A DNA stretch of 64,000 nt from Prinsepia uniflora. Taxonomy: Eukaryota; Streptophyta; Magnoliopsida; Rosales; Rosaceae. This document shows positions 30,663 to 42,232 of the stretch, piece after piece (positions within the stretch are counted from its first letter, which is position 1; each line of letters opens with the position of its first letter). The stretch is taken from positions 47,724,252 to 47,788,251 of the forward strand of contig CM064872.1 in the NCBI GenBank assembly GCA_032719365.1, written 5' to 3'. The notes beneath the pieces were generated by a model. That model was not told the DNA's origin and did no database searches. It saw only the letters and a program-made list of their open reading frames with translations. The translations under genes and the position numbers were made by a program.

Positions 30663-31909
30663 TCCTTGACTTGGGTAGTGGATGCTAGAGAAAACTCTCA
30701 CATCACCAATGATTTGGGCTCCTTAACAAGGGCCAGTGAGTATTGTGGGCCTGATTCGGTTGGTGAAGTTATTGGTGGCACAGGTTTACCTATCCAAAAT
30801 ATTGGTTCAACACCCCTTTCTTTGCGCAATTCTCCCTTTCCTTTAACCAATGTCCTTCACATCCTAATGCCTCTCACTCTCTTCTTTTTGTTAGTCAATT
30901 TAGTTTTGATAATCAATGTCATTTTACTTTCTTTCCTAACACTTTTTCAATCCAGGATTTGACAACTGGGAACATTCTTTTTTGAGGCACGAGTAACAAT
31001 GGTCTCTACTTCCTTGCTAGTTCATCTAATATGCCACTTTCTGCTCATGTCGCACTTCATTGTGTTCGTGTTACTGAAAATGTTTGCCATTCGCGTCTTG
31101 GTCATCCGTCTTGTTCAACTTTGCGGTATTTATTTTCTCGGAAGCTTTTTCCTATCCCTCGCTCTCCGGCTTCTAATTCGTTTGTTTGTCAATCTTGCCC
31201 TCTCGGTAAAAGTGCTAAGTTGTCTTTTCAATATTCCGATTCAATTAGTAAATTTCCTCTTGAACTCGTTCATATCGATGTATGGAGCTCTTAGACTTTT
31301 TCTATTTCTAGTTTTAAGTATTATGTTTTGTTTGTTGATGATTATTCTCGTTACTTTTGGATATATCCTATGCATCTCAAATCAGATGTGTATTCCCATT
31401 TTGTTCAATTTAAGTCCATGGTTCAAAATTTGTTTTCCTCTCGTATTAAATGTTTACAATCAGATGGGGGTGGGGAGTATACAAGCAATCTCTTTAAAAT
31501 CTTTTTATCCACCCATGGCATTGTCCATCGATTTTCATGTCCCCATCATTCAGAACAGAACGGTCTTGCTGAATGAAAGCATTGTCACCTAGTTGAGACT
31601 GTACTTACCCTCCTTGCACATGCTTTTATGCCTACAGTATATTGGGCCGAAGCTCTCCATACTGTCGTGTATCTCATCAATCGACTTCCCACCCGCACTT
31701 TGGGCTCACTATCTCCTTATAAAAAATTATTCAATCGTATTCCTCAATATGAATTTTTCAAATTATTTAGGTGTGCTTGCTTTCCATATTTTCGTCCATA
31801 TAATACAAAAAAATTACAATTCGGTTCCATTAAATGTGTTTTTCTCGACTATTCATTGATCATCAAGGCTATCAATCTTAGAACTTTCCTAACCGTTTTT
31901 TTTTTGTAG
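30663..31909 (+). pseudogene. Ty1-copia protease and integrase, broken
   Basis: The protease region (about 30668-30800) reads WVVDARENSHITNDLG, so the D-[ST]-G catalytic triplet is lost. The pre-integrase zinc region follows at 31060-31250 (HSRLGHPS, CQSCPLGK), then the integrase core: first Asp in HIDVWSS (about 31275), VDDYSRYFWIYPM (about 31330), second Asp in SDGGGEY (about 31465) and Glu in NGLAE (about 31570). The next codon is TGA where relatives usually have Arg, consistent with CGA to TGA deamination. The integrase tail continues (YWAEALHTVVYLINRLPTR, about 31640). Frames change several times. Confidence 0.85.
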
Positions 31910-32389
31910 CGTTAAGTTATTTTCGATGAATCTTCTTTTCCTTTTGAGACTAGGGTTGCTCGGTCCTCAGGATAGCCTTCCAAGCCATCAGATTCCCCAT
32001 CCTTATAACCGGGCCCCTAGATCTGCCTATACTACATCCATGTACAATTTTACAACCAGCCCAACCTGCCCTGGCCCAAACAAATCAGCCAACTCTCTCA
32101 CCACTTATCAGCCCTGCCCCAGCTCATCTACTTCCTTAATCATTTACGTCTCTAGCTCTCATCACTCCCTTCCTCTGCGTCTATCATCAATGCCCCAAGC
32201 CAGAATACCCATCGCCCCTGCACCTGTTTCCCAGGCCTGCCCAGCACTAGAAAATTGCCCCGTACCAGAAAATTGCCCACCTCCCTTGTTCGAGCCTAGT
32301 TCCCCGCCACTGCCACCTTCATTAGCGCCAACCAACTTGCTGGAACTCGTCTCTGTGCACCCAATGATCACTAGTGGTAAGAGTAAGAA

Positions 32390-32940
32390 TTTCTAGAAAT
32401 TTCCTCCAATTGCTCATGATGCTAACCCTTATTCTAAGGACTTTGTTAAGTCCACTTGCTTTAGCCAGGCTAACACCTCCGAGCACTGGCGTCGTGCTAT
32501 GGCCGACGAATTCAATGCCCTTCAACGGGCTGGCACCTGCTCTTTGGTCCCTCAAGCTTCCACGATGAATTTTTTCCCAAGTAAACACGTGTTTCGTATT
32601 AAGCAAAACTCTGATGGCTTCATTCAACGGTATAAGGCCCCATCATTGTCAATGGATTTCATTAGTAACCTGAACTTGACTTTGGCAAGACCTTCACCCA
32701 TGTTGTGAACCACTCCATAATTCCTCTCATCTTGGCTTTCTCCATTCAATTTAGTTGGCTGGTCCACCAGCTTGACGGTCAAAACGCCTTCCTCCATGGG
32801 TTTCTTGACAGGTTTACATACGCCAGCCTCCTGGTTTCACAAACACTAAATTACCTGACCATATTTGCCTCCTCCGCCAGTCCCTATACGTTCTCAAGAA
32901 GGCTCCTCGAGGCTGGTTTCAGTGCTTATCATCTCACTTG
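32390..32940 (+). pseudogene. Ty1-copia reverse transcriptase, truncated
   Basis: The RVT_2 N-terminal half is recognisable: FSQANTSEHWRRAMADEFNAL, HVFRIKQNSDGFIQRYKA, and after frame changes QLDGQNAFLHGFL (first catalytic Asp region, about 32770). Sequence is lost at about 32940, before the YVDD box, RNase H and the 3' LTR, where it abuts an oppositely oriented copia RT. Confidence 0.85.
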
Positions 32941-33703
32941 AAGGCATTGTTGAGTGTCCCATGTAAACATCTTCGGTGAGTGTCCCTTGTAGGAAGGCAT
33001 TGTTGACATCCAACTAGCAGATAGGCCAGCCATGATTCACTGCAAGATGGAGAATGAGCCGGATGGTGGTAGGCTTGACCACTAGGCTAAAGATCTCTGC
33101 GTAATCAATACCGGGTAGCTGATGATAGCCTTGGGTAACCAGCTGGGCTTTGTACCTGTGTATTATGTCATCTGGGTTTCGTTTTATTCTAAAGACCCAT
33201 TTGTTGCTCATTATGTTGTGGTGAAGATGAGGGGGAGTTAACTCCCAAGTTCCTTTGTGAATGAGGGCTGTGAGTTCAGCTGACATGGTAGAGTGTTATT
33301 CGGGGTCTTTTACTGCTTGGGAAACAGATGTGGGTTGTGTTAGGGGGGTGAGTGGGTGAGCAGTGGCGACCATGGCATATGCGGATAGGAGGAATGACGC
33401 CTGTTTGGGTTCGAGTTCGCGTGGGATGAGTGGAAGTCTGGGATGGGGGTAGTGGTGGCATAGAGGTGGTTGAGAAGGGTTGGTGGCAGTGCTGGTGTTT
33501 ATGGGAGGTGCTAAAGGTGCAGCAGGGGATGGGGAAGGACTGCCGGTGGCATGGTGGTTAGGGGACAGTGGTAGGGCTGCTCCAAGGCTAAGGAAAGGAC
33601 GACTGGCTAGGAGGTCTAAGGGTGTTGGAGGATCCAGGAAGGAGCTGACAAGACCGATGGAGGTGGGAGCTAGAAGGGTGGACACGAGAGGAATGGTGGA
33701 CAA
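32941..33703 (-). pseudogene. Second Ty1-copia reverse transcriptase and linker, minus strand, truncated
   Basis: Read from 33703 downward: a Pro/Ser-rich linker, then a TAA at about 33296 and, in the same frame, MSAELTALIHKGTWELTPP, SNKWVFRIKRNPDDIIHRYK, and LVTQGYHQLPGIDYAEIFS. After an in-frame TAG near 33013, LDVNNAFLQGTLTEDVYMG follows. It stops near 32941, again before YVDD. It is a different copia family from the plus-strand copy (ELTPP and DDIIHRYKAQLVTQG differ), so this is not a simple inverted duplication. Confidence 0.85.
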
Positions 33704-34930
33704 CCATTCTTCAAAGTGATTAAAAGTTATCTTAGGGGCGTTGGAGGGAGGAGTGAGTCCAAGAAATGTGGACTCATCAAACTGTACATGTCTGGAGACA
33801 TAAAGACGATTAGAAAGGGATCAAGGCAAAGATATGCACTCTGGTTGAAAGAGTAGCCTAGGAAGATACACGGGGTGGAGCCATGGAAAACAAAGACACC
33901 CAAACGCCCGAAGGTGGTTGTAGTTGGGTGGCTAGTGGAAGTAGGAAGTGTATGGAGTGGTGTTTTGGACGATGGAGTTAAGGAGACAGTTGATTAGGTA
34001 AACCACAACCTTGAAGGAATAGGGTTAATAAGTGAAGCAGAGGGTGGCTTGGTGAAAGAGAGTGAGGCTGGTTTCCACCACATGACAGTGGCACCTTTCA
34101 TCAACCCCGTTATGTTGAGGTTTGTGTGTGTAGAGGTGCCATGCGTGGCAAGAAAGGCCTTTTTAGCTTGACATACTCTCCATCACCATCGGTGTAGAGT
34201 GTGGTAATGGAGGTTTGAAAGTATTTTACGACCAAGTTTTTGAAGTCAATGAAGGTAGGAAAGACAACAGGTTTCTTTTTGAGAAGGTATGGCCATGTGT
34301 CTTTCGTGCAGTGATCTACATATACGACATAGTGACATAGTAAGAGTAAGCTTCTATGGAAAAGTAGGGGCATGGCCCCAAATATCAGAGTAAATTAATT
34401 ACAAGGGCCTTGTTGTTTTGAGGGAAGATTCACCAAATGGAAGGCACTGACTTTTATTGCATTTGCATGATAAACATACAAACTCAGATATTTTAGAGGA
34501 TACATGAAAGGAATTGGAACAAAAAATAAACTCGAGGAATTTTGAACTTGGATGCCCTAGACGACGATGCCATACTGTTGGGGAAACTACCACACCCGCT
34601 AGTGCTGTAGGTTGCTTTGGGGATGTAGGGGATCACTCGTACACGCCGTCTTTACTTTGGCCATGGAGAAGGACTGCCCCCGTGCTGAGATCCTTCATCT
34701 GAAAGAAATGAGGGAACAATTCAATAGTAGTATTGTTAGTTTGATTGAACTTGGAAGATAGATAGAAGGTTTCTGGTCCTAGTAGGCACACAGAGGACAT
34801 TTTGTAGTGTAAAAATGTGAGAGGAGAGAGAAGGGAGAGTGGTTTTACCAGTGGTTTTATGGACATTTTGTAGTGTAAAAAAGTGAGAGGAGGGAGAAGG
34901 GAGAGTGGTTTTGCCTGTATTGTACATACA
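33704..34930 (-). pseudogene. Second Ty1-copia integrase and pre-integrase region, minus strand
   Basis: From 34930 downward: FTLQNV and LCVP segments and LLHGQSKDGVYE of the pre-integrase region, then VWHRRLGHPS (about 34575) and FVCLSC, then the integrase core with DHCTKDTWPYLL (about 34315) and LYTDGDGEY (about 34190). The segment to 33704 is frame-broken but retains C-terminal integrase-like sequence. Gag, the PBS and a clear 5' LTR are not seen to the right. Confidence 0.8.
34795..34915 (-). repeat. In-frame tandem duplication of about 66 bp
   Basis: TGGACATTTTGTAGTGTAAA occurs at about 34794 and again at about 34860, followed each time by AGTGAGAGG/TGTGAGAGG and GGGAGAGTGGTTTT. On the minus strand it encodes two copies of a segment containing TGKTTLPS and FTLQNV. 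Confidence 0.85.
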
Positions 34931-36854
34931 AGTCTAGTGATATATTGTCCTACATATGTACATACGGGTCTATGGTTATACTGTCATACAAGTAATTTCT
35001 TCAAGCCATGAACAGATGAACAGAAAAAAAGAGTAAATAGATAAACCAAAGCTATTACAAAACCTTACACTAATAATTTTTTATCACACCCAAATTTTCA
35101 ATCCCTAAGAGATAAAATAATCACTAACTATTAATTAGCATTAATAAAAATCATTTGCAACAAAAGCTAAAATGTACAATCATTACAAACCCAAAATGAT
35201 GGCAGAAATGTAGATATTTCTTACTAAATGGACCAGTAATGAATGGACCATGATTTGTTTGACACTATTAACACATGATAAACAAACGGTGACTCTGAAA
35301 TGTTGAAGAAGACAAATAAGGTATTTTGTATGTACATTTTAAATTGAGTATGTTTAAGGGTCAGAGAGCTTGGAATCAACATTTCAAATTGAAGAAAACT
35401 AACTGAATAATCAGAACTTTGAATCATATGATAAGTCAAGAACACGGCTGGGGTTAAGGAAACACCCTAGCCGCATTTTATCCATTCTCCTTTATTTTAG
35501 GACTTGGTGATCTGATTTGGAATATAATTCATTAATTCCCAGTCCAAGATGAAGTAAAGAATTGGAAAGAAGGAATAGGATCCCTTGTTCAAGAAGGATC
35601 CCAAAATTGCAGCTAAGAAGGTGTTTTGCGGCAAGCACAATTACTTCCTTGTTTGGGTTTTGTTTTCCATTATTTTTAGGGAGATCCTAGGGCAGGTGTG
35701 ATCCTATATATAGATCATATTTTCTCATTGTTTGAGATAGTGTAGTATCATCAAATCCTTTTCATGTTTCATGTGTTATCACGCACCGTCGGTAATAGTT
35801 GTTTAGGGGCGAGTACATCTTGCTTAAACATGCAATCTAAGAGAAGATAATATGTGTGAGGTGAGCCTTAGGCGGACCCCTGCACGGGCACTTAATTCAG
35901 AAACATGCATAGTAATCTAATCAAGGAAAACTAACGGAACTATAGTTGCTAAAGGTGGATAGAAACCCTAGCTCGACTTAGTTAGTTAATATTAGTTAAT
36001 TAACTTTCATTCTCAATGCCATAAACCACCCCCCCCCCCCCCCCCCCTCTCCCTCCCAATTTGTTCCTTAATTAGTTCACTAAAGTCACTCGAACGAAAA
36101 CGAATTGGACTTGATATTATTGAGCAAGTCTCTGTGGGATCGAACTTTGCTTCCATCTATACTATCTACGGGTCTTGTACACTTGTAAAGTTATTACACA
36201 TAGAGGTTTATCCTAGTACATCTGTTGTGCTTGTAAAATCTCTATCAGCATATTGGAAAAATAGGAGATAAGGTAACGAGCACAATTTATTAAAGCACGA
36301 TTTTAAACAACAATTTTGACCTCAAATTATTTCCTTTACTTACAATTGATCAATTATTTTGTATCTAGTCTACTACCAATTCAATCACTAAAGAGTTCAA
36401 TTGGCTTGACAGTAAAACATTCCAAACAAAAAATTGGTTTCTACAATCATTACAAAGAAAAACATCTTAATTGAATTGAATGACACCAAGAAGAACAATA
36501 CCAACGTGGTCTCGGATATATTTCTCCTTCATCTACAGAGTCTGAACTTCCAGTAAGCAATTTCTCCCTAATATACAGATTCCAAGGTTGCAAGTGGCAA
36601 GCTCATTCACCACCTATAAATATAGAGCAACGTAGCTTTTCAAAGTCGAACAACCAACCAATCAACCTCAGTAAATTGATCTTTATCAATTTCTGAACCT
36701 TTGAACACCTTTAACCAAAATTTCATGGTACAACTTACCCTTGTGGAAAAAACTACTAATTCGAACTAGGAAATTAGGATGCAGCTTGTCTTCTAAACCC
36801 TTTGAGGCATTTATGCACTTGCCTAACCGTTTTTCTGACAAAACAACATCATGA
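34931..36854. other. AT-rich intergenic sequence with possible LTR remnant
   Basis: There is no recognisable gene. Around 35695-35760 a TATA-like CCTATATATAGATC is followed by sequence resembling a transcription start region, and 36120-36200 contains CTCTGTGGGATCGAAC with CGGGTCTTGTACACTTG, a phrase I associate with leaders of some plant gypsy elements. Together they may be an old plus-strand LTR. A run of 19 C lies at 36029-36047. Confidence 0.35.
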
Positions 36855-37763
36855 TGGTTGGCTCTTAATCCATGCATAGACCTTTTTTTTTTACCGTTCA
36901 AGTGTCATAAGGGTCACCCTCTTTTCGATTGACCAGTTCATGGACTTTCGGCTGAGGTTCGCGAAAGATTAACCTTCTTTCTGACCACTTAGTGTATTAT
37001 CGACTACCGTCTCACGAACAGTCATTCTGACTACTAGCTCACGGACAGTCTCCTGTCACCAATTATACGAATAGCCATCCCGACTACAGACATATGAACA
37101 GTCACCCTTACCACCGTCTCACGGACAGTCATTCTGATTATCGTTCATAGACAGTCTTCAGCCACCGATTATACGGATATCCATCCTGACTACCGACATA
37201 CAAAGTCACCCCGACTACCAAATCATGGATATTCATTATGACTACCAGTTCATGGACAGTCTCCGACCACCGTCTAACAGATAGCCATCCCGACTACTGA
37301 CATACAGACAGTCATCAAGGTACTCAAACTTCCCTTTTTGACGTCTTGCGGTCGCATTTGAGGGCAAGATTTCCAACTGATATTCATTTTAGTTGATGAT
37401 TTCTCAAATTTCCTGCTCTTCACGGGTTTGAAATGTTAAGGAAATAATTTACTATTTTCTGCACTTGTAATTTCAGTTGTTATTTAATTCTAGTATTTTT
37501 CGTTCATGTACTTGTACTTCCATTTCCATTGTAATACAACTAGATTTTATTAAGTAGGAATTAGTGCTTGGAATATACCATCCAAGTGTTGTTAGCGACT
37601 CAATAAGTTGGGAAACCATTTTTGTGCATTGGTCCAAATACTTCAATTCTGACTTGAGGGAATTTGGACCATCTCCCACTTAATTGTTGAAATAACATTG
37701 CCAATTTGAATATCATACCAAAATAACTTCTGATTTAGGCATCACTAGAAAAAAAAAAAGATT

Positions 37764-38099
37764 TTATGTCCTTGAAAAAGGCATAGAAAATAACAGCACG
37801 AGGATTTCTTGTCCACTCACCTCACAATCGCATTGATCAGAAGGAAAGCTTTCGGGCTGAAAACGAAACCCAATTATACTGTCCATTAGTATATTCTCTA
37901 CTGGTGGCATGCTTGCACTTGAGTTAATTTGCCTAATTGCTTTCAGGTCTGCCCATCTAGGGATCAACTGTTGCTCAAGGCCCATCTTGCTTAGCCTATC
38001 CATCATCTCCATATTGCATTGAAGCAAAAGAGATCCCCACGAATGGTCCACCTCCCTAGCTCCGAAGAAAAAAGATTTCACTCGAAGGTCCAGCTTCAA
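37764..38099 (-). pseudogene. Degraded possible coding segment of unknown family (copy 2)
   Basis: A 111-codon frame containing AREVDHSWGSLLLQCNMEMM and PRWADLKAIRQINSSASM parallels 8408-8148. It stays open longer than copy 1 but ends in a different frame after SDQCDC. No domain is recognised. Confidence 0.35.
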
Positions 38100-38491
38100 T
38101 TTCCTCGGAATGCCTCGGCTCCTAAAACGAGCAATACATTCACCAGACGACTGGGTGCCTTAAGTTTGAGGGCTGGTTGTATTATTCTGACTTTGATTTG
38201 TCGTTTGACATGCATGTAAAGCTCGATACAAGAACATTGTATGGTCACAATAAGTGAATATTGTTCATTGTGAAGCAATCATACACATGTCCTAGTTCTT
38301 CCGCATATGATCATAAGACAGATTATCTTCCAATTAAGTAGGTGTAGTACGTAGGGTATGCTATCCTATTCGGATTGCTCATACTCAAATGAAAATTCAT
38401 TAACCAGAACCATTAGGTTGATGATTTGTAGAGTATTTTTATCAATTGTTTTTGTTTTGAAATAATAGACTTACATAAATTACTACGTTGA

Positions 38492-38701
38492 TTGTTGTTC
38501 CTAATCCAGATGTGCGAGGTCGTCAAGAGATTTTGGGGCTCTATCTACGAGATAAACTGTTGGCTGAGGATGTGGATGTTAACCGCTGCACAACTAGAGT
38601 TTGCTACGGATAGGATCGTTATAGATACTGCGTGGAAAACAATGTTCATATCTGAAGACTCGATCTTGATACTAGGATTATGTTGGTCCGGATTGTGTTG
38701 A
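38492..38701 (+). pseudogene. Short ORF conserved between duplication copies (copy 2)
   Basis: It is the same 69-codon frame as 8821-9030 without indels. Unknown function; it may be chance. Confidence 0.3.
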
Positions 38702-39519
38702 ATGCTATTTGTTGAGATTGTATGCACTAATCTGTGAAGCAATAGGTGAAAGTAAGTAAAATGTGTATATGATATCTTCTACGCCCTCTTCTACAGTGTA
38801 ATGATTGTCAAATTTGCAGCTTCAAAAATTAATTAAATGAAAAAAATAATGTGCTACTTCAGTTGCAAACTCTTGGAATTATAGTTTTCGAAATACTGCG
38901 TAAGGACTTGATTTGTACCATTTAAGTTGCAAATCTTTTTCGATTTTTTTCTAATGTTGATGCTTGTTAGCACTTGGGGTGTAGAGTTGAGTTTTAGGGC
39001 CTTGGGTTTTCCTTAACCTGGAGTTAAGCCCCAAAATTAGATGTCTTATAACCCTTCAGTAATATGTATAGACCGGTTTTTTGAAGACTAATTGATATGT
39101 ACGTCGCAACATTCTTAAATGAGAAAACAGCTTGGACTAACAAAGGTGTTATGTTCATTTAATTGTGAGTTGAATGCTGCAATTAACATGGGTTGAATGT
39201 TGCATGAATTGAGAAAGAGAGATTAATATTTTCTATTTTCAATTTTGTAAAACGGTTCCCTCTCTTATCTACCCAGTGATGAAGTTGTTAATTTCTTATC
39301 AACTTGACTTTACTGCACTAATAACTCTTTCTAGAAAATTTCAATTAATGAACCGTAAAATTTTCTAGAAACTAGACTTCCGTATCTTTCCAATGATGTA
39401 TGGCTCATTAGCTAATTATTCCCGAGAAGGTGCAGTTTATTCCGAGAAGTGGACAATTATGCTGCTGTCTTTTTCAACGTTTTCTTTTTGAATTTTCAAA
39501 ACATCAATGCATTAACTCC

Positions 39520-41641
39520 TTGTGTAAAATGCTTCCAAAAATCCTACAAAACATAAAAACACGAAACATGCTAAGTACTACGAAATCATAGGAAAACTTG
39601 TTAAGAAAATTATTGGAAAATACGATAAAACATCGCATAAATATGCTCCAATCAAATTCCTCCACACTTTGCTTTTTCTAGTCCTCGAGTAAAATAAAAG
39701 CAAAGAAACAAAGATTTAGTTATTCAACCTAATCCTTCCAACATTTACCTCAGAGATTTTCTATGGATCATGACATATTAAGATTCATCATAAGCATAGC
39801 ATTGGTCGATATGATTCAAGAGTTAATATGCATTCATATAAATTATATGCAAGCTCACAATTAAATCAATGAAACCAAGGAAGACACATCATACATGCTG
39901 AATAGAATTAACTCAAAAATCTTACAGGATATTCTCTGATTTTACCTCATATTTTATGGTTAAGTCACTCTTCCTATACTAGTTATATGTAAAGGGATTG
40001 ATGTAAATGGGAAACAAAATACTCCCATATGATATAACAAGAAAGTAAGACACTTTCAGTATTTTTCTTCTGAATATGATCATATGAAAGGACTGCTACT
40101 ACTTGAATGTAAGAACAAGTGACATCATATGCTCATATTTCATTCAAATATCCACATATTGATATAAAAATAACAAGATCAAAAAATCTTATGCAGATTG
40201 TAATGGGCCCAAAGGGTTAGGAGTTAAATAAAAAATGGATATGAATAACATAAAATTTTTAAAGAAAAGTAGAAGAATGCTGTGATGTTAGAGACATTAG
40301 AACTTATATCACCATCAAGGTTTAAAAATCATTTAAATACCAAGCAGGTACATACGCTCAATGACCAATTTGAACATTATGGACCATACTTCAACAAGCA
40401 ATATATAAACGGTCAGTGCAAAACCATTAGAAGGGGCAATAAGGCATACAACTAAGTCAACGTGACAGAGCTGCACATGAGACCGCATGTATCGACCATC
40501 CGCATCCTCATGGCACCTATAAATGAGAAGAAGCCCTCTTCTCAAAAGATAACCAAATCAACCAAATAACAATGGATCAAACTCAATATATTACAATAAT
40601 AGCGAACCCTCAAAAGTTTCTTTGTTATTCAAAATTTCCCCTTCTTGAAAAAACCTGTCTCTTCGATCCAGGATCAAGATTCAGTTTTCCTCTTAACTCT
40701 TCTCAGTTTTCAAGAACACAAAGCTTTCCTCTTAATCTAATATGCATTCAAATTTCATTTCTGGAGATTTCCCAACCTTTATACTTCATTTTTACTATCT
40801 TCCACAGCTCTTTTGAAGATCGCTTCTCTCATTTCTGTTGCATCTGACTAGTCTTTGAGAACCACACAAACTCTCTCCATTATCATGTCTTCCTACAGTT
40901 ATGCCAACACCTTTGGTATGATTTCCAACGGATATTCATCCTACTGATTACTCATGGATTAGTCTCGAGATAGTTTACTTCACGCACTTCTAATTTAATC
41001 TAAAACATAAATATTTAATTTATGTTCTAAGTGTTTGCACTTCTCCTCTTTCCCCTTACAATTAGCTACTTTAAGTCTTCACTTCGATAATTGGAAATAC
41101 CAACCAATGAGTTCTATGGCTACTTAAGTCATAGAACCATCTTCGTTATTTGGTTCAATATTTGAATAGGCTGACTTGGAGTGGTTGATCCATCTGACCC
41201 CCTTATAAACCTGAATTGCACGTCTCTTACATGAACACTCCAATATTGAATTTGGACTAGGTGCAACATAAAATATCTAAAATCCTCGCAAGAGGCATAT
41301 AAAAGAACAACGCAGGCAAGATACCCGCTTACACCACTCCCACTTGATTCGAACACTAGTTTATGGGCCGCAATTCGAAACCAACTTCTAACCCTATCTA
41401 GTAGTAGTCACTACTAGTGGCACGACTAACGTGAAGGAAGCTAGAAGGCCAAGCCAGCTGGAATAGCCCACTTAGCATAGGCCCAAGGCTTCCAGCCTTC
41501 CTCCCATTTTCCCTAATTACTTTTATTGCACCCCCTATACTAGAATACAGTGAAAAGATCCCCTTCAACTAAACACTTGTGTATTCGTTTTCGGAAGTGA
41601 ACATCCACTCCACCTAGCCCCCGAACCCTCGAGCTCCCATC
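39520..41641. other. Intergenic sequence, no gene seen
   Basis: An AT-rich stretch. CCTCCACACTTTGC...CTAGTCCTCGAGTAAAA near 39660-39690 is a phrase I have seen near the 3' ends of plant gypsy elements and may be a relic. 41129-41490 may be distantly related, on the minus strand, to the unknown repeat at 7969-8408 (LACVVLLYASCEDFRYFM parallels PRAVLFYAFFKDIKSFF). Confidence 0.4.
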
Positions 41642-41646
41642 CCCTT
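41642..41646. repeat. Target site duplication CCCTT, left
   Basis: It is repeated at 49989-49993, on the far side of the outer solo LTR and its two nested insertions. Confidence 0.85.
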
Positions 41647-42232
41647 TGTAACGACCATCCCAAATTGTTGGGATAAACTAAGAATTAATTGAGGATTAGT
41701 GTGGATAATCAGGGATTACACGAGGACAAAAATTTGATGTTTGACTCGGGAGGTCTAGTGCACGGAGATCGAGGACCATTGCGTAGATCGAGTCGATACG
41801 AGCCCGTAAATAGGTGGCACGTTGAAATCGGACATTTGATGGGTAGGTTACGGGTTACGAAAGTTTCGAGGTACTATTGCATATTTTAGGAGACGAGTAC
41901 CTTTTGCCCAGTTGTGAGGCCCACACCACCCAAAGTCTGAACCAAAACCTAAAACCCAAACCACCCAAAGTTCCCCTTCCCTTGCTGGTTCGTTTGATGG
42001 CTCTTGAGAATGACTGAAGACGAGTGGGGGACTGAGAAAGACTGTGGGAGGTGTCAAGACCGCCGTGAACGGTGGAGGAGGTCAGGACCAGGTAAACCCG
42101 AAACCGGTTTTATGGGTCCAAATTCTAGGTTAGGTTTAGAGGGTTTGTTGGATGGTTCTGATGACCAAAACAGGTTCCTATGGACCAGACGACTTCAACA
42201 GGATAAAAACCACGAACGAAGGTGGCCGGAAT

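Larger units (their letters stand above)
36855..39519 (+). repeat. Segmental duplication, copy 2 (unoccupied insertion site)
   Basis: It is collinear with 7171-9606 plus 17364-17478. At about 39405-39425 it reads GGCTCATTAGCTAATTATTCCC with no insertion, which shows the state before the 9607-17358 element arrived. It carries the minisatellite (about 36995-37315), the minus-strand ORF at 37764-38099 and the plus-strand ORF at 38492-38701. Confidence 0.88.

Noticed and set aside
40572..40847. 91-codon plus-strand ORF
   Set aside because: AT-rich composition, no domain, no conservation partner in the window.
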